From: Akkermansiaceae bacterium | Lineage (GTDB): Bacteria; Verrucomicrobiota; Verrucomicrobiia; Verrucomicrobiales; Akkermansiaceae | Direction of reading: 5' to 3' | Assembly: GCA_026421245.1 (NCBI GenBank) | Contig: JAPKDJ010000042.1 | Coordinates: 1-32,700, forward strand | Length of the DNA: 32,700 bases | In this document: positions 17,849 through 24,838 of the stretch, piece after piece | Layout of the letters: every line of letters begins with the position of its first letter | Numbering within the stretch: position 1 is the stretch's first letter | Position numbers and translations under genes: made by a program | Notes under the pieces: generated by a model | Told to the model about the DNA's origin: nothing | Seen by the model: the letters and a program-made list of their open reading frames with translations, nothing else | Database searches by the model: none

Positions 17849-18426
17849 CCTTCCTCTTCGACATCGGCAACGTTCTTCTAAAACTCCATTTTGAGCGCCT
17901 TCAGAAAACCATTTTTGGTCACTCCGAATCATCACTTCCCACCATCCTGGCTCCCATCAACGAATCTTATGAAGTAGGTGACATCACCTGCCATGAGTTC
18001 GTCTCCCGCTCTCTCGCGGCCTTGGACACCTCTCTCACCCGCGCTGAATTCATCGCAGCTTGGAACAATATCTTCTCCCTCAACGAACCGATGTGGGATG
18101 TCGCAAGAAACCTACGAAGAGACGGACACCGCCTCATCCTGTTCTCGAACACCAACACCATTCACGCGCGCCACTTCCTCGAAGAATATGAGGAGTTCTC
18201 TTTATTCGACCATCATCATTTCTCTCAGGAGATCGGCTCCAACAAACCGCACGATCACTTCTATCAAAAAGCCGTCGATCAATACCACCTCATCCCGCAA
18301 GAGACCTTCTACCTCGACGACCTCGACGCAAACATCGCCACCGGCAGACGCTTCGGCTTCCAGTCATGGCAATACGATCTTAACGATCATGAGGCCTGTC
18401 TCGACTGGCTCGCTTCTACTTTGTAG
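17845..18426 (+). CDS. HAD-superfamily phosphatase, YihX-like
   Basis: The 193-residue protein has all four HAD motifs. Motif I is FDIGNVLL with nucleophile Asp6, and Gly8 occupies the usual Asp+2 position, as it does in YihX. Motif II is LFSNTN (Ser101, Asn102), Lys134 lies in GSNKPHDHFYQ, and Asp158-Asp159 form motif IV. The SNTN-xx-H...EEY...SQ-x-G-x-x-KP stretch closely follows E. coli YihX, which dephosphorylates alpha-glucose 1-phosphate. Its ATG overlaps the stop of the GT28 gene, so the two are likely made together. A metabolic link to the glycosyltransferase, or to the glycogen synthase further upstream, is possible but inferred. Confidence 0.82.
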   Translation: MTFLFDIGNVLLKLHFERLQKTIFGHSESSLPTILAPINESYEVGDITCHEFVSRSLAALDTSLTRAEFIAAWNNIFSLNEPMWDVARNLRRDGHRLILFSNTNTIHARHFLEEYEEFSLFDHHHFSQEIGSNKPHDHFYQKAVDQYHLIPQETFYLDDLDANIATGRRFGFQSWQYDLNDHEACLDWLASTL

Positions 18427-18655
18427 AGAATCACCTGTTCTTCGTGTCCGTTTAGATAAATCGCAGTTTCTTTCCAAATCACCGACTTGGTCAAAAAACA
18501 CATCGCCGATACACTTGCTCTTCTCCGCCGATTCAAATCCCATCTTGCTTAGCTCACCTCAGCCCTCGTTTTAAACGCTCGATCTTCCACCCGCCACGTT
18601 TCTTATTTTTAACAGAATTCGTGGTTGCCCCCATCCCCGGCATCCAATTCCCACC
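18427..18655. other. Intergenic stretch before the 174-aa hypothetical
   Basis: I see no supported gene or terminator here. The region is AT-richer than its neighbours and should hold the promoter of the gene at 18656. Confidence 0.3.
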
Positions 18656-19180
18656 ATGGGCCTCCAATCCTCATTCGACACAAACCGAGATCACCTCAAT
18701 ACCGGCGCGGGAACCGGAAAACTCATCGTCGATCTCTCTGCCTTTAAAATCGGAGGCACTCCCATCGGTAAAGAACCTTGGGACGGTGACTTCTTTGCCA
18801 TCTCGCTTTCTCAAGACGGAGTCTTTGAGCAGGAATCCGCCGGCTACGAACTCACCAGCAATGACGCAGTTCTCAAAAGCACCTTCATCACTCTCGAAAA
18901 CTTTCAGGGGATCTTTCTCATCCAAGACCAAGTCTCCCCGCTCAGCACACAAACTACCAAAGAGAAAATCCTCACCCTCTTCGGAGCCCCTTACTGGACC
19001 GACCTCGACGACGGCGAAATCATCTTCTTCTATGAATATCAAGGCGGCTCCATCGAACTCCAATTCGAATTTCCCGACGGCCAACATCTCGGCTTCATCA
19101 CTCTCATGCAAAACGGTGTCCTCTCGGATGCAGAACAACGCAAGATCTACGGCGTGACCAAGCCATGGCCGACTGAATAA
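18656..19180 (+). CDS. Hypothetical protein, 174 aa
   Basis: I do not recognise the family. The predicted protein is mixed alpha/beta, acidic, without signal peptide or membrane segment. The C-terminal part is distinctive: a LFGAPYWTDLDDGEIIFFYEY strand pair (split by Asp-Asp), then ELQFEFPDGQHLGFITLMQ and a YGVTKPWP end. Other bacterial cytosolic proteins with a G-x-P-x-W/x-D-E-x-x-x-x-F/Y-E-Y pattern of this size include small immunity-type or uncharacterised proteins, so I do not assign a role. Start choice is uncertain because the frame is open upstream of the ATG and no ribosome binding site stands out. It follows the HAD gene after 229 bases of apparently empty sequence, so it is probably its own unit. 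Confidence 0.65.
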   Translation: MGLQSSFDTNRDHLNTGAGTGKLIVDLSAFKIGGTPIGKEPWDGDFFAISLSQDGVFEQESAGYELTSNDAVLKSTFITLENFQGIFLIQDQVSPLSTQTTKEKILTLFGAPYWTDLDDGEIIFFYEYQGGSIELQFEFPDGQHLGFITLMQNGVLSDAEQRKIYGVTKPWPTE

Positions 19181-19461
19181 AATTTCAGGAGGAAGTTTGT
19201 AACGTAGACCAGTGCTCGATCGACTATCCAATCCAACTCCACAACCTTAATCCCCTCCGCCCCTTCTCCACCACCTAGGAAGATCTCCTCTACGAAATTA
19301 GTCCGTTTCGTCGTGGCGAATACTATGCCGGTTTCCTCATCAACCGTCATCTCTTTGAAAGAGAGCCCTTTCAGGTCAATCCCGCTCTCCAAATTCCAGC
19401 ATGTAGCCATCGCTTCGTAACCCGGGGCGATGGCTTGTTGCTTCGTGGCAGCGGCTTTCAT
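19147..19461 (-). CDS. Possible hypothetical protein, 104 aa, converging on its neighbour
   Basis: This ORF is not a shadow of a longer gene: the plus strand is open only over its last 34 bases. The product has a balanced composition, with a charged middle (FKEMTVDEETGIVFATTKRTN split by Glu-Thr) and a hydrophobic C-terminal half (VVELDWIVDRALVYVTNFLL). The tail runs 34 bases into the 3' end of the 174-aa gene on the other strand. A GGGG run lies upstream of the ATG. I know no homologue. It may be a real small gene, a decayed fragment or a chance ORF. Confidence 0.4.
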   Translation of the reverse strand: MKAAATKQQAIAPGYEAMATCWNLESGIDLKGLSFKEMTVDEETGIVFATTKRTNFVEEIFLGGGEGAEGIKVVELDWIVDRALVYVTNFLLKFYSVGHGLVTP

Positions 19462-19508
19462 CTACCACCCCATCAATCTCTGCGCCTCCGCTCCTCTGTG
19501 TGAGATCT

Positions 19509-21914
19509 TTACAAATGAACCTCGCTCCTCTTCTGCTCCAGCGTCCCCTTCGTCACTCCCAGCCTCTCAATCGCCCCGAGCTTCCGCACCAAATCCTGCG
19601 CCTCACCTTTTCCTCCTAAAAAGTCCCGATACCAGGTCACCAATCTCGCAGCCTGCTTCGCGTCCTCTTCCAACAACTCCACCCGAAACTTCCGCAACCC
19701 CAGCGTGATCAATTCATCCACGCTTCCCGCTCCCGTCTGAGCCCGACCATTGAAAATGGTATTCCGACACCCCACATCCGCCTTCAAAATATGCAACTGC
19801 CCCACCCGGTCCCGCAGCTGCACATTGTGTTTATCGCACGGCTTCCCGCAGTCCTTGATACTCGTCCCATCGCTCATAAACGTGCAAAAAACACAGTGCT
19901 CCATATGAAACATCGGCATGTGTTGATGCACCGTTAACTCAAACCACTCCGGAGGCGCACTCTCGATCAACTCCCCCACCTGACCTTCGTTCAAATCATA
20001 CGACACCGTGAGATTCTCAAAGCCCCCGTGCTTCATCAGCAATCCTGCCGACACCTGATTCGCAACGTTCAGCGAGAAATCCGCCACCATCGGAACCCCT
20101 CTCTCTTTGAAATACGAAATTCCTCCGAGATTCCTCACTAACACCCCATCAGGCTCCGCCTTCTCCACCATCTTAAAGAACCCCGCCTCCATCGGCTTCT
20201 GAATTCGTGGCGTCGCCAAAAACACCTTCATCCCCGCCGCCCGCGCCACCTCCACCGCCTCTCGGTATTCCTTCAAATCCTCGAAATCGCAGTAAATAAA
20301 AGTCACCCCCGCCCGCACACATCCATGCACCTGGTCGAACGAGCGACACAGCACCCGCAACTCGGGTAGCGAGTCTTCCGCCTCACCCCGCTTCGGCAAA
20401 AACCTCGCCAAAGCCGCCTTCCCATCCTTCACCACCGGCTCCTCTTTCAATTCCTCAACAAGCCGACGCCTCACCCGGTTCAACTCACCCAACGCCATCA
20501 TCACTTCCCCATCCAACAAATTCTGCACCATTCCCAACTGAAAACCCGTCCCGCCAAGTCTCCCCAACTGCCCCGCTAAAACCTCCTTCGTCAACGGACG
20601 ATTCTCCGCCGCCACCAACATCACTTCGCTCGCCACCTGCTTCCCCCGACACTCCACCACCAGCGGCTCACCCACCTTCCCCGAAACCTGCATCAGCAAC
20701 GAGTCCCCCCGTTCCTCCAACCGTCCACCCTTCCAGCTCTTCTTCACCGCCTTCTCCAACCCAGGATCACTCGTCTTCCAAAGCCCCTGCCCCGCCTTCA
20801 CCCTCTTCCAGTTGATCCCCGCTCTCCGGTCAAAAAAGATCTTCCGTCCCTCCACCTTCCAAATCATTCCACCCTGCTCATCATTTCGATCTTCCCCCGC
20901 ATCAAAAACAAAACCATCGCCATTATTCAGCGAAACCGCACTCGTCGCCAGTTCCACCCAACCCTCACCCATCGCCGCGATCTCTCCCGCCCAAGCCCCC
21001 CGCTTCTTCCCCCACTTCCCATGAGTCAACTTGGGATGATTCGTCCCTTCCAACCATCCGGTCGAAAGCCCCCGCGAAAACATCATCTCCAACGTGTAAC
21101 GATCCTTCTCCGTGATCTCCACCTCATCGAGCGCCTTACGATACACCCGCGTCACCGCCGCGACATATTCGGGCGACTTCAAACGCCCCTCGATTTTAAA
21201 ACTCGTCACCCCTGCCTTCACCAAATTCGGAATCACATCCACCGCCGCCAAATCCTGCGGACTCAAAAGATATCTCACCTCACCCATCGGCACTGTCTCC
21301 CCATCCACCACCAATTCATAGGGCATCCGACACGCCTGCGCACACTCCCCCCGGTTCGCCGAACGCTGCCCCAGACTCTCCGACGTCAAACACTGCCCCG
21401 AATACGCCACACAAAGTGCCCCGTGCACAAACACCTCCAAAGGCACCTCCCCCTTCTTCCTTATTCTTGCAATCTCTTCCACCGACATCTCCCGAGCCAA
21501 GACCGCTCGATCCAAATCCAAAAAGCCATTCACAAACGCCATCCCCTCCGGCGACGTGATCGTCATTTGTGTCGAAGCATGTAGCTCCATCTCCGGCGCA
21601 ATCACCTGCACCAACTTTGCCGCCCCCAAATCCTGTACAATCACCGCATCCACCCCCGCCCGTGCCATTGTCTCAATCTGCTCAACGGCACCTTCCAACT
21701 CCGACGGAAACACCAGGGTATTAAAAGCCACAAACCCCTTCACCCCGTGCCGGTGAAGAAAGTCCATCAACTCCGGCAAATCCTCCACCTTAAAATTATC
21801 CGCCCGCATCCGAGCATTGAATTTCGGCAGCCCAAAGTAGATCGCATCCGCTCCGTTCGCCACCGCCGCACGCGCACAATCCCAATTCCCCGCCGGAGCC
21901 AATAATTCAGTCAC
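19509..21914 (-). CDS. U32 family protein, RlhA-like, extended with second cysteine cluster
   Basis: Despite the name peptidase U32, characterised members such as RlhA and TrhP hydroxylate RNA, and UbiU/UbiV hydroxylate ubiquinone precursors; all use an Fe-S cluster. The N-terminal TIM-barrel-like part starts ELLAPAGNWDCARAAVANGA and carries the U32 signature Cys168-x6-Cys175-x15-Cys191-x3-Cys195. A DUF3656-like middle follows (about 300-500). From about 510 to 720 a second U32-like half begins (LRVLCRSFDQV) and ends in a second cluster, Cys674-x2-Cys677-x11-Cys689-x3-Cys693. E. coli RlhA is about 650 residues, so this 801-residue form is long. By analogy it may hydroxylate a 23S rRNA cytidine. 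It appears monocistronic. Confidence 0.85.
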   Translation of the reverse strand: MTELLAPAGNWDCARAAVANGADAIYFGLPKFNARMRADNFKVEDLPELMDFLHRHGVKGFVAFNTLVFPSELEGAVEQIETMARAGVDAVIVQDLGAAKLVQVIAPEMELHASTQMTITSPEGMAFVNGFLDLDRAVLAREMSVEEIARIRKKGEVPLEVFVHGALCVAYSGQCLTSESLGQRSANRGECAQACRMPYELVVDGETVPMGEVRYLLSPQDLAAVDVIPNLVKAGVTSFKIEGRLKSPEYVAAVTRVYRKALDEVEITEKDRYTLEMMFSRGLSTGWLEGTNHPKLTHGKWGKKRGAWAGEIAAMGEGWVELATSAVSLNNGDGFVFDAGEDRNDEQGGMIWKVEGRKIFFDRRAGINWKRVKAGQGLWKTSDPGLEKAVKKSWKGGRLEERGDSLLMQVSGKVGEPLVVECRGKQVASEVMLVAAENRPLTKEVLAGQLGRLGGTGFQLGMVQNLLDGEVMMALGELNRVRRRLVEELKEEPVVKDGKAALARFLPKRGEAEDSLPELRVLCRSFDQVHGCVRAGVTFIYCDFEDLKEYREAVEVARAAGMKVFLATPRIQKPMEAGFFKMVEKAEPDGVLVRNLGGISYFKERGVPMVADFSLNVANQVSAGLLMKHGGFENLTVSYDLNEGQVGELIESAPPEWFELTVHQHMPMFHMEHCVFCTFMSDGTSIKDCGKPCDKHNVQLRDRVGQLHILKADVGCRNTIFNGRAQTGAGSVDELITLGLRKFRVELLEEDAKQAARLVTWYRDFLGGKGEAQDLVRKLGAIERLGVTKGTLEQKRSEVHL

Positions 21915-21952
21915 ATGTGCAGGCTAAAGTCCCATCTCTCCAAATGCCACCT

Positions 21953-21982
21953 TGGAGTGCGGAGGCTTGCCCCCGCACTCCA
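21953..21982. repeat. REP-like palindrome
   Basis: TGGAGTGCGG at 21953-21962 and CCGCACTCCA at 21973-21982 are perfect inverted arms. Inside, GGC-TT-GCC can extend the stem past one A/C mismatch. It sits between the divergent U32 and peroxiredoxin genes. Extragenic palindromes of this size and GC content are typical REP elements spread by RAYT transposases; that this one belongs to such a family is inferred from its shape. Only one copy is seen in this window. Confidence 0.6.
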
Positions 21983-22181
21983 GATCTCCCAATCCCCCTC
22001 CCCAATTTCTATCCCTCCGCGCCTCTGCGCGTGCAATCCCGTCTGCATGAGCCATCACACAATCCAAACCCTCCGCTGCCCCTCTGCCCGCGCGAGCCCG
22101 CCAACAACCCAGTGCCCAAATCTAACAAATCTTCAAAATCTCGGTTTGCATCCTCAAAACTCCAACTATACTCCACCCGAT

Positions 22182-22676
22182 ATGAGCATCAAAGTTGGCG
22201 ATCAAGCCCCTGATTTTTCCCTCGTCGCACTCGGCGAAGGTGGTCCCGAAGTTGTCACCCTTTCCGAACAGACCGGCGAGCAAAACATCCTCCTTCTCTT
22301 TGTCCCCATGGCCTTCACTGGTGTTTGCACCGAGGAATTCTGCGCCATTTCCGCCGGACTCGAATCCTACACCGCTCTGAACTGCAAAGTTCTCGGCATT
22401 TCCGGCGATAACCCCTTCGCGCAAGCCGCTTGGGCCGAGAAAGAAAATATCTCTCTCAAACTCCTCTCCGACTACGACCACAAAGCCACAGCGGCCTACG
22501 GAATCGCCTACGATCAATTTCTCCCGGAGAAGAACCTCATCATGGGCGGCGTGCCCAAGCGCTCCGCCTTCCTCGTCGATAAATCCGGCGTCGTCCAATA
22601 CGCCCAGATCAACGACTCCCCTGGCGACCTCCCCGATTTCGACGCCATCAAGGCCAAGCTCGCCGAGCTTTCCTAG
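22182..22676 (+). CDS. Peroxiredoxin, BCP/AhpE-type
   Basis: The protein reduces peroxides through a reactive cysteine. The frame is open from 21915, but the ATG at 22182 (MSIKVGDQAPDFSL) matches the normal peroxiredoxin start and gives 164 residues. The active-site motif P42-x3-T46-x2-C49 (VPMAFTGVC) marks Cys49 as the peroxidatic residue. Cys54 lies five residues later, the spacing of the resolving cysteine in BCP-type atypical 2-Cys enzymes; other members of this subgroup are 1-Cys. No signal peptide, so cytoplasmic. The gene stands alone, ends at a strong intrinsic terminator and converges on the Nudix gene. Subfamily is less sure than family. Confidence 0.9.
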   Translation: MSIKVGDQAPDFSLVALGEGGPEVVTLSEQTGEQNILLLFVPMAFTGVCTEEFCAISAGLESYTALNCKVLGISGDNPFAQAAWAEKENISLKLLSDYDHKATAAYGIAYDQFLPEKNLIMGGVPKRSAFLVDKSGVVQYAQINDSPGDLPDFDAIKAKLAELS

Positions 22677-22696
22677 GTAGTCTCCCTCTTTTTTAG

Positions 22697-22735
22697 GCCC
22701 GCCCTCCCTGCCGGAGCGGCGGGCTTTCTTCTTTC
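22697..22735 (+). terminator. Intrinsic terminator of the peroxiredoxin gene
   Basis: GCCCGCC at 22697-22703 pairs with GGCGGGC at 22718-22724, with CTCC/GGAG extending the stem inside, followed by TTTCTTCTTT. It starts 20 bases after the stop codon. The opposite strand lacks a T-run after the stem, so it serves the plus strand. Confidence 0.8.
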
Positions 22736-22753
22736 AGCCCTAAGCTTCCATCC

Positions 22754-23221
22754 TTAAAGCTCCACTCCAAAGAAATCCCGTATCACCTCTCGATACGTCT
22801 CCTTTTTAAAGTCCGGCAACCAATCCAATTCAAACTCCCGCGGCTCAATCCACTTCGCTTGCGAAAACTCCCGCGGCTCCTGCATCAAATTGACCTCGGG
22901 CGCCCCCTCCTTCACTCGGCAAAAATAATACCTCTGCTCCTGTCCCACGAAGCGGGCCTTATGAGCTGGCTTATTCTTCATCGTCCCTGCCGGAAAATCA
23001 TAGCGATACCCTCCTTTTGATCTTTCCACGACATAATGCTCCTGCTTCATCCCAATCTCTTCCTCAACCTCGCGCAACACCGCAACATCATGATCCTCCC
23101 CATCATCCACCCCTCCTTGCGGAAACTGCCACGCCCCAGGATTTAAGAGCCGTTCACAGACTAAAAGTCGCCCTTTCTCATTCACCATTAAGGCAGCCAC
23201 ATTCGGTCGATACTCTCCCAT
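22754..23221 (-). CDS. rppH: RppH-like RNA pyrophosphohydrolase (Nudix)
   Basis: This 155-residue Nudix hydrolase starts with YRPNVAALMVN and has WQFPQGGVDDGED and the Nudix box G-x5-E-x7-REVEEEIG at about 37-57. The YRPNV start and WQFPQGG are the marks of RppH/NudH, which removes pyrophosphate from the 5' end of mRNA to start decay, or cleaves diadenosine polyphosphates. The C-terminal E-P-x-E-F...WI segment also fits. Length is typical. It converges on the peroxiredoxin gene and is divergent from the exported protein at 23320. Function between RNA decapping and Ap4A cleavage cannot be settled by eye. Confidence 0.85.
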   Translation of the reverse strand: MGEYRPNVAALMVNEKGRLLVCERLLNPGAWQFPQGGVDDGEDHDVAVLREVEEEIGMKQEHYVVERSKGGYRYDFPAGTMKNKPAHKARFVGQEQRYYFCRVKEGAPEVNLMQEPREFSQAKWIEPREFELDWLPDFKKETYREVIRDFFGVEL

Positions 23222-23319
23222 GCCGCCGAGACTAGTGAAATGCCTCCCCAGTTCAACCCGTAGCCATCGTGAAATCAGACTTTGACGTCTCCCTCTCCTC
23301 CACCGATATTCCCTGCACT

Positions 23320-23877
23320 ATGAAAGCCACTCTCATCCTCCTCGCCTTTGCCTTGATCCTCCCCGCGACAGCCCAAACAACCACTCCCGGCCAACGCACC
23401 CAGGGAGAACAAAAAGAAGCTGACGAAAAAGCCCTCGAAGGCGTCAATGATGACGAAAACAAGAAGCGCCGCTGGGAGTGCAGCCTCCCGGGCGGAGAAT
23501 ACTCAGTCAACCTTGGCGCCATTACCTCTGTCAGCAAGCACTCCTACGTTCTCGACGGCACTCTTCTCGTCACCGAAGTCACGGTTGACACCACCGGCAC
23601 CGCCCTCGCCCGCTTCTATTACATCGAGCCCATCACCAAGGACACCACCTTCAACGCCCTCGCTCGGATCCAAAAGCGGGCCAAAGAACTTCAAGGCCTC
23701 GCTCAAAACCGCTCTGGCACCAAGGCTGACGAAATGGCCCAAAAGAGTTACCCCGCCACCACCCACGCCCGCACCATCGAATTCCGCATCATGAATGAGG
23801 TCGAGCTCAACACCCTCTATGGGTCTCTCTACCGGGCCTGGAATACCGGCAAAGGCCGCACCTTCCGGATTCAGTAA
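23320..23877 (+). CDS. Exported protein of unknown function, 185 aa
   Basis: I do not recognise the family. The ATG at 23320 begins a clean signal peptide (MKATLILLAFALILPATAQ) and is preferred to the upstream ATG at 23269, whose leader is polar. After a short charged disordered stretch (Gln/Glu/Lys/Asp, residues 20-50) comes an alpha/beta part with ECSLPGGEYSVNLGAITSVS, strands ending VTVDTTGTALARFYYIEPI and a helix rich in Lys/Arg (residues 107-135). One cysteine remains in the mature protein. It stands alone between the Nudix gene (divergent) and the azurin, 77 bases upstream of the latter. Periplasmic location is likely; role unknown. Confidence 0.7.
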   Translation: MKATLILLAFALILPATAQTTTPGQRTQGEQKEADEKALEGVNDDENKKRRWECSLPGGEYSVNLGAITSVSKHSYVLDGTLLVTEVTVDTTGTALARFYYIEPITKDTTFNALARIQKRAKELQGLAQNRSGTKADEMAQKSYPATTHARTIEFRIMNEVELNTLYGSLYRAWNTGKGRTFRIQ

Positions 23878-23954
23878 ATTAAAAAAGTTTTTTTCACCCC
23901 ATTGAAATTTTCCAACTTGCAGATTCGTCTTAAGGACACAACATTCAAATTACG

Positions 23955-24449
23955 ATGAAGCAACTCACTACCACCCTTTTCGCTGCCGCTCTTAGTCTCG
24001 CTCCGGCCTCACTTCTTGCTGAACCAGCCGCACCAGCCGCGGCAGAGAAAAAAGCCGAAAAAAAAGCCGATTTCGAAGTCACCGTCACCTGCAACGACCA
24101 GATGCAGTTCGATAAGAAGGCGATCGAGGTCCCAGCTGGCAAAGTCGTTAAATTGACTCTCAAAAACGTCGGGAAAGTACCCAAAATTGCCATGGGCCAC
24201 AACTTTGTCCTTCTTAAAAAAGGAACAGATCTCACCGCTTGGGCCATGAAGGCCATGACCGCCAAACCCACCGATTACATGCCCACCGCCGAAGCAGACA
24301 AGAAAGCCATCATCGCCCACACCAAACTTCTCGGACCTGGTGAAGAAGATTCCATCACCTTCACTATCAAAGAAGCGGGCGACTACGAATACCTCTGCAG
24401 CTTCCCCGGTCACTTCGCTCTCATGAAGGGAAAAATCACGGCCAAGTAA
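23955..24449 (+). CDS. Azurin-type blue copper protein
   Basis: The 164-residue protein has a signal peptide (1-22), an Ala/Lys/Glu-rich linker (23-38) and a cupredoxin domain. The copper ligands of azurin are all visible: His82 in MGHNFVL with the preceding Gly81, Cys148 and His153 in YLCSFPGH, and Met157 in FALMKG. It carries electrons between periplasmic or membrane redox partners. Only one other cysteine (46) is present, so the disulfide of Pseudomonas azurin is absent. The linker could tether or space the domain. It is followed after 13 bases by a strong terminator, so it is the last gene of its unit. Redox partner unknown. Confidence 0.93.
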   Translation: MKQLTTTLFAAALSLAPASLLAEPAAPAAAEKKAEKKADFEVTVTCNDQMQFDKKAIEVPAGKVVKLTLKNVGKVPKIAMGHNFVLLKKGTDLTAWAMKAMTAKPTDYMPTAEADKKAIIAHTKLLGPGEEDSITFTIKEAGDYEYLCSFPGHFALMKGKITAK

Positions 24450-24462
24450 TCCTGATTCATTC

Positions 24463-24499
24463 AAAAAAGCGCGGCGCTCCCCTGAGCCCGCGCTTTTTT
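24463..24499. terminator. Strong bidirectional intrinsic terminator
   Basis: AAAAAAGCGCGG (24463-24474) and CCGCGCTTTTTT (24488-24499) are perfect arms. GCTC/GAGC inside continues the stem past one bulged C to a CCCT loop. Both strands end in a T-run, so it can stop transcription from the azurin gene and from the opposite direction. Confidence 0.9.
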
Positions 24500-24529
24500 C
24501 GGCTCTCTGAAGTGCGGCAAATTCTTGGC

Positions 24530-24838
24530 CCACGAGCTGAACCAATGAAAACTGAAACCGTAAGACGCCAGAAACGCTTCACCGAATTACGATGCCGCAC
24601 CCTTGATAGTTGGAGTTGCGAGCGACGCATCATCTCCAAAATTAAACTTCTCCCCGGAAAGAAAAACCTCCGCTTTATCGTGACAAACCTGCCAGGTGAA
24701 GGGGGTGAAAATGATGGAAATAAAACACACTTCCGGTCACAGGAATTTTATGAGGATTTTCACTGTGCCCAGGGCGCAATTGAGAACCCTCTCAAAGAGC
24801 AACAAATGAACCTTTTTTCGGAGCGCTTTCCCCTTTAG
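24530..24838 (+). pseudogene. IS1380-family transposase remnant
   Basis: The plus strand here encodes a fragment that follows the C-terminal half of IS1380 transposases. It has RFTELRCRTLDSWSCERRII (the fold strand and W-x-x-x-R-R-V block), KIKLLPGKKNLRFIVTNLPG, then EFYEDFHCAQGAIENPLKEQ and MNLFSERF. The E in GAIENPLKEQQ corresponds to the last catalytic acidic residue region of the DDE domain (GxxENRIKEQQ in active members). The first two thirds and the C-terminal end are missing, and neither terminal repeat is seen. The fragment ends in a stop that overlaps the stop of the DUF1501 gene on the other strand. It is the scar of an old insertion. Confidence 0.75.

Noticed and set aside
18671..19231. 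186-aa minus-strand ORF opposite the 174-aa hypothetical
   Set aside because: Its acidic, Glu/Asp/Val-rich sequence looks like an antisense shadow, whereas the plus-strand product has a more natural composition. I could not fully exclude it.
21021..21584. 187-aa His/Arg-rich plus-strand ORF
   Set aside because: Antisense shadow of the U32 gene.
19509..21914. Collagenase/peptidase function for the U32 protein
   Set aside because: The family name is historical; the four-Cys Fe-S site and similarity to RlhA point to RNA hydroxylation instead.
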